A stretch of DNA of 64,000 nt, taken from Marisa cornuarietis. Lineage: Eukaryota > Mollusca > Gastropoda > Architaenioglossa > Ampullariidae. Below, piece by piece: positions 12,994-25,394 of the stretch. Both the position numbers and the translations under genes were made by a program. Numbering within the stretch: position 1 is the first letter of the stretch; the number at the start of each line of letters is the position of its first letter. Where the stretch lies: the NCBI GenBank assembly GCA_004794655.1, contig SMMW01000001.1, forward strand, positions 19,354,501 through 19,418,500, given 5' to 3'. The notes under the pieces are model-generated. The model saw only the letters and a list, made by a program, of their open reading frames with translations. It had not been told where the DNA came from and made no database searches.

Positions 12994-13178
12994 TCCTAGT
13001 CAGTATCGCAACGGTTAGCGCCTGTCACCAATACAGTGAAGGTTGGCTGTCCTGGGTTCAGTTCTCGTCTCGGGCACGCTGTTCTTTCTCTGCATGTGGC
13101 ATCTGTTTACAGGGCTAGCTACCTTGCCATGATATAGCCTTAGTTGCTGGCTCGGCGTAAAACACCAAATAAAAAAAT
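12994..13178 (+). mobile_element. tRNA-derived SINE, copy 1
   Basis: The 5' part looks like a tRNA head. It has CGCAACGGTTAGCGCCTG at an A-box-like position and GGTTCAGTTCT at 13055-13065 resembling a Pol III B box. The body continues to GCTGGCTCGGCGTAAAACAC and an A-rich tail. A second copy in opposite orientation (25731-25906) matches over the full length, which sets the boundaries. Non-coding; would depend on a LINE for mobility. Confidence 0.8.
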
Positions 13179-14310
13179 ATTAAAAAAGCAGTATTTGTAC
13201 CAGTAACACCTACAAGTGTATCTCATGCTAGGAACTTATAGTGAACTTTAATTCTTGTAGAGAAGTAAAATTATGCTGTACAATTTGCTGTGCAGTAGAT
13301 GTCAGAGGTGTGTAAATATTGTTTCCACCCTCGTGTTGTCGAGAATACACACCTGCTGAGCCATTTCACTGAATGAAGAGAATGAGGAATACCAGCCCTG
13401 AGAGCATTTCGTGTGAATCATTGGATTCTCGAACATGTACTGTGTTCACCCTAGAGTGAAACTACATCCTCTTGCCACAACGAGAATTATACATGCTTGG
13501 GGAAAGAATGTAAGAATTTTGCTTCAGTATTGACCAGTTATCTTGTTGATGAACAAGATACACGCAGCCTAGTTAGCCACGTGGCTACTTCATTTCACAG
13601 AGTGATGCCCATTCGTAAAACTGTCAAAAGTAATAATAGTAATAACAATAACAGGTTAGCCATTTTCGGAAAATATTGTTGATATTACTGATATCGATGC
13701 CCTACTGAAGGAGAAAAACAAATCACAAGACGTGATATGAATGCCTCAGAAGTTCAGCTTTCTTTACATAATGAGAAATTTCATGCTTGTGAAACGAATG
13801 TAAACAGTTTGCTTCAGTTATGTTGTTGACAAACAAGATACTCGCAGCTCAGTTAGCCATGTTGCCATTGTCTGATGGGGGGGGGGGAAACACTGATCTT
13901 AAATAATAATTGTTCACACGCCTACACCATATGAACGAGTTGCTTATGTGTTATACGTGTCATGTTTTTCTAATCTTCATTATTTGCCGTTAAAAACGCA
14001 AACCCGTTGAACGTGCCCCTTGACAAAAGAATTAAGAAATAAGTGATTGTGAAAGAGCAGCTGAGCTAAAATACGATCTTTTCAAGTTTTCTTGCGGCTG
14101 AGTATAATCGCGCTGGTAGACATGTTGTCTTTAGCTCCGTGAAGAAAGAACTGGAATCTTGCACGTGCGAAACACGATCGTGGCTCGTGGTTTATTTTTG
14201 AACTTGTTCACTTTAACCCTGGGTTTATAAATCGTGCAGTGTCATGGTTCGTTGTTTCTATAGTCTGAAATTTCATGGGTTAAATTTTTCACGCAGAATA
14301 ATCAGGAACA
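13179..14310. repeat. Intergenic stretch with a diverged direct repeat
   Basis: Segments 13471-13593 and 13763-13874 are direct repeats. Shared landmarks in order are CATGCTTG, GAATGTAA, TTTGCTTCAGT, AACAAGATAC, CGCAGC and AGTTAGCCA. No coding capacity is supported. The rest is 3' flank of receptor 2. Confidence 0.6.
14191..14196 (-). promoter_or_regulatory. Candidate poly(A) signal for GPCR 2
   Basis: AATAAA on the minus strand, roughly 115 nt beyond the stop codon of the receptor ending at 14311. Position is plausible but unproven. Confidence 0.35.
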
Positions 14311-15372
14311 TTAGGGACGGTTGACTGTGAAAAAAGATTTTTCTGAATTACCCTCCTTGGCTGTGTTTAGGCAAATGACACTTAAAAATTTCTTCCGGTA
14401 CTTTGAACCCGTCAGACAATAAAGGTAAAAAGTCACGGCATTATTGCCGATCCACAGAAGATGTAAGACAGCGAAAGCAAGGTCGTTAGCATCGGCGATG
14501 TATTGATCCGTATCCGCGCCTTCAAAGAAGTTTTCCCTGAATATAAAATACACAGAAAATGGTGACGTAAGCAGCAGAAAAGTGACAGAAGTTGCTATCA
14601 ACGTCACAGTCATCGACGATATCTTCCTTTCACGTGCACGTAGCCGATCTGTGTTTCCTGTCGAAAATCGCCTTTTGGCCTCCTGTAGAGACTGACCCAC
14701 CTTCCAGATGAGCACGGAGTTAGAGACTAACAGAAGAACGACAGGAGCGAGGCTACAGAAGAACGTGTCCATCCAACCCCAGATATTGTAGAAAAAGTCG
14801 GCATAATCTAAGCTTACATACATGTCAAAGCACGTGGGTGTAGAGGTGTTTGAAGGCAATATTACAGTCATACCATACAAAATATGAGAATTAAGGAGGA
14901 GAAAAAAAGAGAAAATACCGGTCATTAAGGTCTTCGCGAAGCTTCTTGTGAATACGACCTTCGCCTTGTGCGGCCACAAAATGCTGGATGCTTTCTGTGC
15001 AGTCATGGTAACTAGGATAGAAGCAGATGTGTGACCAGTCAGATAGACTGTAAAAACTCGAATCTTCCATAGGAAGCCATAGTACACGAAGACATCTAGA
15101 GCTTCTAGGAAATAGAAGAAGGGATCAAATAACAATGAGGTGAGGTCGGAGATGGCCAGGCAGGTGAAGAAGACAGACATGGAGGAGTGGGAGGCCCTGT
15201 ACTCTCGCTGCTGTATCAACAGTATCATGATGTTGCCGAACGTTCCTAACATGATGACGAGGGGCATCCCCACCTTCCACACCAACATCGTCACCTGTCT
15301 CATCGCTGTCACCTCATCGACCTCATCAACGTCTGCCGCTTGACTACAGTTTGGCATACCTGTTGTCAGCAT
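14311..15372 (-). CDS. Rhodopsin-like (class A) GPCR, paralogue 2
   Basis: Single-exon receptor of 353 codons starting at the ATG at 15372 (MLTTGMPNC). Seven hydrophobic segments are in the usual order. Sequons are NCS (8-10) and NTST in ECL2. GTFGN marks TM1 and LAISD marks TM2. The TM3 end is AQKA rather than DRY, TM6 has LTSP, and TM7 TFYLYCLTG. Position 3.25 is Trp102 in FLWKIRVF instead of Cys, while the ECL2 Cys (TPTCFDMY) is retained. The tail EKSFFTVNRP is longer than in paralogue 1. It is arranged head-to-head with the plus-strand paralogue at 18988, about 3.6 kb apart. Close to paralogues 1, 3 and 4 by eye. Likely a plasma-membrane chemosensory or peptide-type receptor of unknown ligand. 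Confidence 0.92.
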   Translation of the reverse strand: MLTTGMPNCSQAADVDEVDEVTAMRQVTMLVWKVGMPLVIMLGTFGNIMILLIQQREYRASHSSMSVFFTCLAISDLTSLLFDPFFYFLEALDVFVYYGFLWKIRVFTVYLTGHTSASILVTMTAQKASSILWPHKAKVVFTRSFAKTLMTGIFSFFLLLNSHILYGMTVILPSNTSTPTCFDMYVSLDYADFFYNIWGWMDTFFCSLAPVVLLLVSNSVLIWKVGQSLQEAKRRFSTGNTDRLRARERKISSMTVTLIATSVTFLLLTSPFSVYFIFRENFFEGADTDQYIADANDLAFAVLHLLWIGNNAVTFYLYCLTGSKYRKKFLSVICLNTAKEGNSEKSFFTVNRP

Positions 15373-17479
15373 ATTCCTGCTGCGCTTGTTAATAGTCTAA
15401 CTGAAGTGATCGTAGGCTTTTTCCTACCAGAGACTGTAATACCACAAGCTAGAAATTCACCAAAATTGCCTTCGTTCCTGAAAAAAAAAACAGGTTGCAG
15501 CCTAATGGCTGACAGATGTCGGATGCGTGATTCGCATGCATGAAGTGACACGAGAAACATTTCATAAGCTAGTCTTGACGGGTAACATGGAGGGTGCCAA
15601 GCCATCTATCACCAGGCTTAAGAGAGCGTTGTTGGTAAAATGTAGAATATAAATAACATGATATTGACAGAAAGGAAAAACACTTCTGCACTGGGTGACT
15701 ACAAACATTGTTGACATTTGGAACAGCACACGGCGTTGAAAATAATTAGAATGAATATCGACACAACAGCATAGGAAAGCAAAACAAACATCTTTTACAA
15801 AAAATCTGTAATTGTTAACGTCTTACTTAATGTTTGTAGAAAGTAAATAATGCAGACTTCAGATAGGAATGTATTTGTGAGGAACTCATCAAATTATCAA
15901 GCTCGATCTCCTACCTGAGACAAAATACTCGGAGTAAAATATAGGAAATATGTGGAAACCTTTATAAAACGTTTTTTGCATATTTTCTTTTCTAATCATA
16001 TACAAACAAAAATATGTTTGAACAATAAAAACAGATAAAATTTGTATTTTCTAGGAAGCTTCTGCGATTCCAACAATATTTGATTGCTTCCTCGCTGATT
16101 GATGTCACCTTATGTGTAAAACAAATTATGTATAATTGTACTTACTGAGTTAAATATTCATTTGAAATGTTACATGTTCTCTCCAGGCCTTAAAATTAGC
16201 ATAGGTCGCTAAGTGCGTCCTTAATTATAGTCGAATATAATTGTGATAAAGACAAGCGAAGACATTCTGCACCAATCCCTGTTCTGCCATTCTTCTCCGC
16301 TATTTCATAGTGGACCTATTCCTCTTTGTCAAGTATCGCCGGTTACAGAATCCAGCGGCAAGGGACCATAAACATATCTTGGCATTAGCTGGATGGTTGA
16401 CACTAAGGCTCATATTCATAAACCACGTTTACCCAGTCTGTTGTCGTATCCTAGCTGGGTAGATCGGCTAACCCTAAGCAGCAGCTGAAATCCTGTATTC
16501 AAAGACTCAGGGTAGGCCTACCCAAATTGTTTTACTAGCCGGTATTTTATTGGAGGAGTTCCCTTCCGATACCTTTCTCCCACTTAGGAAGATATGGCGA
16601 AGTGAAGACGTTTTTTTTTCTAGACCTTACAATTAAACTGGGCGGATAATAATCGCCAACAAAACAACAAAAACAGAATAAAAAAACGAAACTGAAGAAC
16701 CCAATCCCGTGATTTTCTATTGGTCATTTAGTCGACTGAAAATAAATTCATATTTTTGTCTTCTAACAGATATTAGAGGGATATCGTTTAAATAGTTTGA
16801 CTGTAACTTCTTGCTTGCTTTCTCGATCTTTCACACGTTTCTCGTTTATCTGGAGGTTTCTCGCTTTCCCTTGGAGCAAACCATATATGCGCAATGGCAC
16901 ATTTTTTGGGGGTGGGGGGTGGGTGGTGGGGGAGAATTCCCGAAATGCCGGTCAGCTAGGTAACTTCACCTACTCGATAGTTTCGGAATCTTGTTTGCCT
17001 GTCGGGTTCACTTAACAAGCCTGTTCGTTTCCCGAGTTCGGGCACTTTTCCCCACGAGTAAACTGATAATGTTCCAGGTGGCGGTCTGCTGACTCTTGTA
17101 ATTTTTTTTTCGCATATTAGCGTTTGCGCCCAGATTTATAATCTGCTAATACCAGGATAACATCAGGCCTTGTAGCACCATGTTTTAGAGAGTTTTTTTC
17201 TATGTCCTTAACTTGTTGGCTGCACAGTCTACTCCAGTGCCTTAACAACAACAATAAACAACGACAAAAATGTAGAACAAGTCCTTCATTAAAAGTGCCA
17301 TCACTTTTTCTTTCATCTCTTGGTCCCACAACCTCTCCTCCGAGAACAGGAATAGTCTTGTCTCCCTTGTTAATATCTGTTCCATGATCATCGAAGCTAG
17401 ACAGAGTGACACGCACGCACGCACGCACGCACGCACAGTTTGCTGTAAATTGTAAAGGTGACTCCATAGCTGGTCCCTG
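15373..17479. other. Intergenic, between divergent GPCRs 2 and 3
   Basis: Contains the 5' flank of receptor 2. No gene is recognised. Features seen: a G-rich tract at 16909-16932 and a (CGCA)n run near 17410-17437. A stretch at 16340-16530 (CATATTCATAAACC...TTTACCCAG) weakly resembles MITE ends, without a convincing second terminus. Confidence 0.5.
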
Positions 17480-17720
17480 AAACGTCTTGCTACGGTCTGA
17501 GAAATTGAGAAGCGCTTAAGATCGCGTGAAACACTGCAAGTTTCTTGCCAAAACAATCCTGCAAAACATTCTGGGCCAACACCACGGCATTCTGGATGGA
17601 GCATCAAGAAGATTAGACAAAGCTTAGCTAAGCTGGCTGAAACATCGTACCGTGAACATCTTCTAGATACCCGACACTGTGTCACCTATGTGAGAGTTGA
17701 CCGCGATTGACAGCCTCAAC
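17480..17720 (+). pseudogene. Fragment of a non-LTR retrotransposon ORF C-terminus
   Basis: Plus-strand reading with frame changes gives LAKTILQNILG, then WMEHQED, a stop, TKLS, a stop, AG. This parallels the conserved RTE-type C-terminal pattern of a KTILQGTLEG-like stretch followed by a WMDNIKEWTKLSLAEL-like stretch. Only this end is recognisable, with at least three stops. Assignment comes from motif memory. Long minus-strand open frames across it are taken as shadows. Confidence 0.45.
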
Positions 17721-17990
17721 CGTCATCTTCCTTATACCCTTAACTACCCCATCCCTCGATTCCATCCCCCGACTGACGCAGCTCCCACAACAGTGAGTGA
17801 AACACCTTAGAATGAAAACCACTCCAAGGCTTTAAGACTAGAATCTCTTGTTAGGGGCATTTATCGATGCAGCAGCTGTAACAATCCAACACAAATTAAT
17901 ATTTTTCCCATCGTTTTTTCATCACTATTTTCTTATACAAAAAATCTGATCAAACTTCTGAATCAAATTATTTGTGTGTGTGTGCGCGCG

Positions 17991-18049
<59 letters not shown>

Positions 18050-18987
18050 CTGTCATGTGTGTATGTGCGAGTCTGTCGGCAGTGACTACTCCACAGCGCA
18101 CGTGATTACTACAGGTGAGCAGCGCAAGGTTCCTCCTCTTCATCGCCAGGCAACATGATATTATAGACCGCCCCCTACCCACCCACCCCCACAGCAGCAA
18201 TGTCGATTCCTCTCCTCGTAGGTTTTCAGCAAAAAGTATTTCAATCAATAATTAGCGGAGAAATTTGACATTAATTAACAGACCTTCTCAAAAATGTTCA
18301 AAGCCACTTAATAATAATAGCATATCGGGTACGTTTTCTTGACAGTCTTTGTCAGTTGCAAAGTCCGTGTAAGTCTCGCACATAATTAAAATTGCTTACA
18401 ATATTTATTCTTGTAGTTTTCTGCGTATCGGTTATGTACTAATTTGACCAACATAGACTTTTAACTTCTGTGTACCTTTTTAAGGATCAGTGCCTTAAAT
18501 TGGTCAGTATCATGGACCGCTCAATCTAAAGTAAACGGGAATAAATTGTATTAAATGTTATCAGAAATGTAAATTAGAAAAACATTTAATAAGCAATAAT
18601 TTACCTCTAATTTGCAGTTATAATAAAATCTTTAGAATAAAAAGTATCCAATACCGAGAATCACGTAAAAACATTTTCGGCCATGTTTTATTGGAATTAC
18701 CTGCCCAGCAACAACTAAGTATTTGTTTTCCAGATTTATCTCCTATTTGTTAATTAAATTGCTCGACTTTAAATCTGGTTTTAGCTTTGCAATCGATTAT
18801 CACTAACATAAAACAAGTAGTATTGTCTCGCGGTATTCAGTCGGCAGTCTTAAATTTCGTATTCACCGTAAGAGCAAAAAACCTGAGAGCAGAAAAAGTC
18901 TGTATAAGTTTGTCTGGAATAAGGAGTTCCCTCATTAAAGATGAAGGCATTTTTATTACAACAGTTTCTCAGCAGAAGGTTGCAGAG
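17721..18987. other. Intergenic, upstream of GPCR 3
   Basis: Holds a GT microsatellite (17972-18046). A potential 3' splice site (TTTCTCAG) lies about 20 nt before the receptor's ATG, so a 5' UTR intron is possible. No other feature seen. Confidence 0.5.
17972..18046. repeat. (GT)n microsatellite
   Basis: GT dinucleotide run interrupted by GCGCGCGCTA near 17984-17993. Confidence 0.95.
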
Positions 18988-20007
18988 ATGCTATCCCCAG
19001 GTATGCCAAACTGCACACAGATGGCAGGCGTCGTAGTCGACGAGTCGTCTGCGATGAGACAGGCGATGATGTTGGTGTGGAAGGTGGGGATGCCTCTCGT
19101 CATCGTGTTGGGAACCTTCGGCAATGTCATGATACTGTTGATACAGCGGCGAGAGTACAGGGCCTCCCACTCCTCCATGTCCGTCTTCTTCACCTGCCTG
19201 GCCATCTCCGACCTCACCTCCCTGTGGTTTGATCCCTTCTTCTACTTCCTAGAAGCCCTTGACTTTTTTGTCCATAATAGTTTCTTATGGAAGATTCGAA
19301 TGTTTGTCATCTACCTGACCGGACACACGTCAGCATCGATTTTAGTTACCATGACTACCCAAAAGGCGGTGAGCATTTTGTGGCCGCATAAAGTGAAGGT
19401 CGTGTTCACGGCAAGGTTTGCCAAGACCTTGATGTGTGGGGTGCTCGCCTTTTTTCTTCTCATTAATTCTCACATCTTGTATGGCGTGACTGTCATCATG
19501 CCTGCAAACACCTCTACACCCAGGTGTTTTGACATGTATGTAAGCTCCAGCTACGCCGACTTTTTCAAAAACATTTGGAGTTGGATGGACACGTTGTTTT
19601 CTAGTTTTGCTCCTGTTCTTCTTCTTATAGTCGCTAACTCCGTTCTCATCCGGAAGGTAAGTCGCTCTGTACAAGAGGCCAGAAGTCGATTTTCGGCAGG
19701 TAACTCAGATCGGTTACGTGCGCGTGAGAAGAAAACTTCATCGATGACCGTGACGCTGATAGCAGCTTCCGTTACTTTTCTGCTTCTGACGTCACCATAT
19801 TCTGTGTACTTCGTGTTCAGAGACAGGCTCTTTGAAGGTGCAGACAGAGACCCGTATGTAGCCGATGCTAACGACCTTGCTTACGCTGTGTTACATCTCC
19901 TGTGGATTGGCAATAATGCCGTGACCTTTTACCTCTATTGTTTGACCGGGGCCAGGTACCGGGCAAATTTTGTGAATCTTATTTGCCTGAGAACAGTCAA
20001 GGAGTGA
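18988..20007 (+). CDS. Rhodopsin-like (class A) GPCR, paralogue 3 (only plus-strand member)
   Basis: Single-exon receptor of 339 codons. The frame stays open for 67 more codons upstream but has no ATG there, and that stretch lacks family similarity. The ATG at 18988 (MLSPGMPNC) matches the paralogues' starts exactly. Sequons NCT (8-10) and NTST. TM1 GTFGN, TM2 LAISD, TM3 end TQKA in place of DRY, TM6 LTSP, TM7 TFYLYCLTG, then RYRANF. Cys3.25 is Trp101 (FLWKIRMF); ECL2 retains Cys (TPRCFDMY). The TM5 region (KNIWSWMDTLFSSFAP) is diverged from the nearly invariant sequence of paralogues 1, 2 and 4. It ends at TVKE, the shortest tail of the family. The opposite orientation implies a local inversion during expansion. 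Confidence 0.92.
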   Translation: MLSPGMPNCTQMAGVVVDESSAMRQAMMLVWKVGMPLVIVLGTFGNVMILLIQRREYRASHSSMSVFFTCLAISDLTSLWFDPFFYFLEALDFFVHNSFLWKIRMFVIYLTGHTSASILVTMTTQKAVSILWPHKVKVVFTARFAKTLMCGVLAFFLLINSHILYGVTVIMPANTSTPRCFDMYVSSSYADFFKNIWSWMDTLFSSFAPVLLLIVANSVLIRKVSRSVQEARSRFSAGNSDRLRAREKKTSSMTVTLIAASVTFLLLTSPYSVYFVFRDRLFEGADRDPYVADANDLAYAVLHLLWIGNNAVTFYLYCLTGARYRANFVNLICLRTVKE

Positions 20008-22735
20008 GTCGTAGAAAATCCACCGACACAAATGAGCAAGTTTATAAGAATGGGACGCCTTAGAAATGTCTGTCGAAGAGTTTGAAAACTTGAAGCGTTT
20101 AGCAGCGATAAGAAATATCAAGGGACACGATATGATGCGAGCTATCCTCCTCGTGTCAGTGATCCTCTAAAATTGCTGGAGCCTGGGATTGGTGGTGAGA
20201 TGTACAATTCTAAAGGTTAACATCTGTGAAATCCACCAAGATTTTCCCAGGAATGATTAAATATAACTTTTATGAGTACGCGATGCATATAACTTTTCAG
20301 ACAACATTGAAAATGTAACATTATCTGTTAGATCATTTTTACGATTATTTCATATTGAGTTTTCTCTCTAAATGTGTTTTTGTGTCATCGTCGTCATTTT
20401 ACTTTGACCTTCTAACCTGTACCGGCCATTGAAGCACATGACGGATGTGGCAGCTGGTAAGGCCTTACATTTTTATTTATTTTGTTATTTCGAACATTTA
20501 ACTCTCAAACAGGTCGAGCAAACTGTGAATTAATAAGACTATTGCAGACTGCCGAAAGTTACTATCGCCCTAGGTCCCTATTGAGGGAAGGTTTTGCGGC
20601 CACGACTTAAATCGTTTCTCTTCCCCCACCCTATGGAACCACCAGGCCTCACGGAAGATGATGATGACATCTCCGGAGAGAAGAAGTGTCTCTTGTTATG
20701 CAATTATTTCCCTACCGGCGAGGGTTAAGTACAATAGAAGTACAATATTGTTAAGTACAATAGAATGCACCTATCCACACAAATCGATGACGAGAAGCCA
20801 CAACATTCTCCATCAAGAGTCATGTTACACAGCAGTCTTGACACTTTCGCCAACCGAGAACCTCTTCCTCCCTTCTGAATCCTCCCTCCACCGAGACCTC
20901 ATCCACACACAGTACAGACGTCGATACGTTTCCACACTAAGACTGTGGACTACGAGTTCACTGTGTACATACTGTCACCATGTGGTGAGCTCCAGTAAGT
21001 TCTTATTAACGAGCAAGAAGCGCAAGCATAACATTCAACAGCTCGGCAAAAGATCGTTTAAACTACATAATCTTTACACACTTTCAACTTTTATGTACAT
21101 AGTCTGAAACGGGGTACTATGACAAGAAGTCAGGTCCTGACATTCCCTCCCCCTTACAAAAAAAAATGTTTACGCTTAACCTCCACATGAAACATTGTAA
21201 ATATCGCTGAACTTAACGACATTTAAACTTAAGTTTAAGCTATTTTTGAGCGAGGTCCGATCAGGATAAAGCACCAGCCATTGACCGATCACGAACCTAT
21301 ACATGTCCGTGGTCAGATCCTTTAATATGTTTGAGAATATATTTGTTTTCCTGTAGTGACAAGGACGAGCGAATTACCCCGGTATTTTTGTGGTGTGTGC
21401 ACGGACGTGTATACCTCTGGACTGCTGCCTGTTTCCTGAGACCAACAGCCTTTCCCGAAGTTGTATCTTGCTGGTGGACCACTAAGAAGTTTAATATCCG
21501 GAACCGATATATATTATTTAAGTCAAAAATAGACTTTAAAAAATTAGTTACATTTTCCTTCTTTTTCTTGGGAAAAAGTCCACGACCTCCACTTGAAGTC
21601 AATAAACTGAAAAAAAAACAACAGACCATAAAGCTTGAGCTTTTGTACCTCAGTTAACACGAGGGTTCGTTTCGTCTGCTCTTCTTCTTGGTGTTGTTAG
21701 TGAAGCGAATTCGTGTTTTGGTTTCATTCTAGAAGCTACCGCGGGAAATTCGTTTTCAAACAGTCCAAAGCTCTATGTATGTGGTGTCTGGATCATAGGA
21801 AAACAGGGTCGTATGATCCGTCTGAAGGACAGATTCCTTTCCTTGCAGGTATTTGAATAGTTTGACAGCTGAACAGACAACCGACAAACACCCCTTCTCA
21901 ACTGTGTTTCTCGCTCAAGAAGGTTTATGATGATGTAGATAACGGGTATGTCTCTCGCTGTTCTCTTGCAAAATAACGAGTATGTCTTTTGCTGTTGTTG
22001 CAAGAGTTCAGTTTTTACTCACCCCCCCCTCCAGTCAAATCCTCTTCTATTCGCATCAGTCATTAAGATGAAAGGCTTTATAAAATCAGGTAATCGCAAT
22101 ATTGGAGTCTTGGAAAATACCTCTTGAACATTTTCGACTGGGCACTGCTCTTTGGCTCTACCGCTTGAGATGTTTTACTTCTGTGTGAGATTGCTAACTA
22201 GGGCAGGGATCTTATATCTGGGCAAATAAGAGCATTAACTCTCAAACAGTCGTGGGTTTCTGTTCTTCGGAGTTTGAAGCATCAGTATTTTATTCACTGA
22301 AAGTTTCTCTCATCTCATCCTACAAAGACATGCCCTGTATGCAAGCCCCAAAAGCCGACTAGATGCTCGATGGCTTAGTTGTAAGCTGAAATTTCCATAA
22401 AAAAGTCCCTGCTGCGTCTGGAAAGCGGTTAGAGGGATCTGTATTGACGGGGATCGTGGTCAGATCGCTTTTTATGAAATACGTGGCTGAAGTGAGCTAA
22501 TTAAATACTGTCTCAGGGTGCGACAACTCCCATGTTAGTTGTGTTTATCTCGTGGGATATCTGCTTCCTCAGGCAGAAGGATAGGGGGCACAACCTTTGC
22601 CCTATCATAATGTTCGAGGTAAGATGCCTTTTGTACTGCACTGGTTTATTGTTGAGACCAGATTCTACCTTTAACATACATCGAAAGCGACGAAATAGCT
22701 TTCCAACTTGTTGTCTAGGAAATGGTAATGCAGCG
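20008..22735. other. Intergenic, no gene recognised
   Basis: No recognisable gene. A 149-codon open frame at 20658-21107(+) and overlapping two-strand frames at 21297-21657 have no domain or codon-usage support and are not called. Confidence 0.5.
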
Positions 22736-23372
22736 TTGAGTGAGAAAGTCCATATTGTCCTACTTCACAAAAAAGATAACTCCGATAAACCGGATTATTT
22801 TTGGCCAATAGCACTGCCATCCCTTGTTCATCTTGGGAACATCGTATAAACAAGTTTAAAAGCCAAAGGGACTTGCAAGATTTCTTTTTGTTGATTTTAG
22901 TTCTGGTTCACTGAGACTGGTATCTGATTTTAATCTTTGACATAAACTGGTTTTGTTGATATTCGATTTTTAAAGTTCCAGATAGAGAGATTGTGTAAAA
23001 AGTCGTTCTTGTGTATCAAAATTGTTGTACATCATGTATACCTGCAGCTGTAGAAATACTGAAGAGAATAGTTATCTCGCTACATCTTTAGATGGCACTA
23101 CACTGTTGCAGGGACATAAGTAAGATCATGGCAATGCCCTGTCAAATTTTGTCCACGGGTATGATGACAATTTTCTGGAATTAAATGTCAATAAATTACA
23201 AGAGATGAGCACATACTTTAAGAGATGAATGGATTGATCTGTTGTTCCGAGTGCAGTTCACGACAAACCTGTACAGACTGATAACTCCTTCAGGTACCAA
23301 AGCACGTACACCACTGCTAGAAATAACATCAACACTTGCTGCTTGGGCAAGGTTGAATAGTAATTAACGGCT
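22736..23372 (+). pseudogene. Decayed non-LTR retrotransposon reverse transcriptase
   Basis: A single plus-strand reading, interrupted by stops, shows RT blocks in order. VLLHKKDNSDKPDYFWPIAL corresponds to the family's KKG-SNYRPISLL region. LFVDFSSG is motif A, and YTCSCRNTEENSYL leads to SLDGTTLLQ, where an FSDDTALL-like catalytic box would be. Then come DDNFLELNVNK and, in another frame, SFRYQSTYT. The catalytic Asp pair is lost (DG for DD), and there are several in-frame stops, so it is dead. The pattern is closest to Rex1/CR1-type elements. Confidence 0.6.
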
Positions 23373-25394
23373 GATCAGTGTAAAACTACCAGCATGCATG
23401 TTACAATACTCACTTTATACATCAATTACGTGGATATATTTTAATGTATATTACAATATTTCTCCTTACTAAACACCTCGCTCGTAAAATATTCATTTAA
23501 TAAAGTAATTCCGTGAATTTATGTAAATATGTATTACAATATTTCTTTTTAGCAAACCGATCTTTCCTCATGCTTTTTTAACCGGACAACTAGGAAAAAT
23601 ATCGACGAACATGACGAAGTTTAGCAAAGTGTTACATATTCGTGAGTATACAGTAGGAGGGGGAGGGTCGAGGTAATTTCGCTCAATAGTAATGTGGTTA
23701 GACTAAAAAAAGACCTGTCAGATTTTCACTTGGGGCCTAATGCAGGAATCAGTAATAAGCTGGAGTCTGGAACTAGACAGCAATAATTGAAAACTGTCAG
23801 TCAGCGAGTGGTGCTACCATTGTTACTGAAGCCCAGAACAGAGAGAAAATAGATGATGTTTGCTTCAAACTGTACGATTTTCCGTCAATGACATTCACAT
23901 TTTGCACAGTTTCAGACTTTGGTCGTTGTCTCTTGTCCTAAGGTCTCTGTTTCTTTTAAGTCCGGACTGCCATGCACAGAACCACAATTTCTAGTCCTAT
24001 ACTCTACCTACAAATGGAATCTGAAGAAATTTCTCAAACAGTTATTAACGTTTTTTTCACATCCATGATTATGTTTATCAACACAGCAAATCGAGATTTC
24101 GCGCAAAATGTGAGTTTGGTTTTTTTTCATAATTTTCCTAAATCTTCGTGGCTCAAGCGGCGAAGAAAGGATTCCTCGCTGTCCGTCCAAGAACAGTCGC
24201 TGCACTTACTGGAATTCACATCAAGCTTGTAAACCAGTTACAGGTCGCTCAAGCATGCAACTACTGTGTTGTGTACAACGACATGTGTGCCCGTTGTGTA
24301 TAAGACAGAACCAATGGGCTTTCATTTGCTTGGAACCCTCGGTGGACACTCAGGGTATTGCGGGCTCCAGACTAACGGGAATGCAGGATAAAGAAGTGAT
24401 TTGCCTTCTAGCCATTCTAAACCGTGTTTCCATTTTTACTTGTAAATCCCTACCGCCATAATCCCAGACAGTTTAAGCAAGGTTACGCTCAGCTGTGATA
24501 ATATAAAACATTGTTCAAATGCAGAAACTTGTATACCCTTTCCTGTTAGAAAGAGATTTTGTGTTTATTTGGCTCGATGTCGATTAAAAAAAGTGCTTAT
24601 TAAAGGACAAACCGAGCGCAACATTATTTCTTTATGATCGGGTTAAGTTCGTTTCAAAATAATAATTCCCAAAATATGAGTACATAATTATGTTAATTTT
24701 AAAGATATAAGCCTTCAAACATCGACATTCTCACCTGCAACTAGGAAGGCGGGAAACAAATACTCTCCTATACTGAAGAGTTCTCTTACACGCCCTGAGT
24801 ATTTGTAACAGCAAGTGTGTAAGTTTTCAAGTCAAATGAAGAAACATCGCTCAGGTTGTCGTGTTCAAGAAGCGATTTGTTTTGCCAAAAAAATGAAACA
24901 GCTGAATTTGGAATAGAGTCCTACAGATTGGAACTTTATTGAGAAGCTTCGACTGAAGTTAAAAAATAATTAAATGGTCCAAACTGAATTCATTCAACAG
25001 ACTGGTAACTCAATCAGGTCAAAAGTTAATGGGCAACAATAGTTACAACTGGCTGCTGATTTTTTTACAATTAAAAATATAATGATAGTTTGAAACATTT
25101 TTATCGATGTAAAAACTTATTTCTTCCTCATTTAGCTGCATGCAAAATTTTCTATTTACTTACTGATACTCATAATGTTCCCGTTTAAGCTCCACCATCA
25201 ATTTTTTTTCCTTTTTTATCTGTTTCGATCACTCACATCAATGGTCCCCTCACACTGTCAGTTGTTTTTAGCATTATGCTGGATAAAGACACGACTGATG
25301 ATGATGTGTTTGTGACTGTGTCACACGATGTTACTTGTAGACCAGAGGGTGTAGAAACCGTCGATGGTGCATATCTGGTGCTTGGTCTATCACC
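23373..25394. other. Intergenic, AT-rich, no gene recognised
   Basis: Nothing recognised. Two short related AT-rich segments (around 23440-23470 and 23525-23555) share ATTACAATATTTCT. Confidence 0.5.

Noticed and set aside
17242..17685. 147-codon minus-strand frame
   Set aside because: The opposite strand shows RT C-terminal motifs; this frame crosses a CGCA repeat and has no family match I recognise.
18787..18987. 67-codon N-terminal extension of the plus-strand GPCR
   Set aside because: It begins with TTG, lacks any ATG, and does not match paralogues, whose starts align with the ATG at 18988.
20658..21107. 149-codon plus-strand frame
   Set aside because: No recognisable domain, biased composition, and no splice or promoter context.
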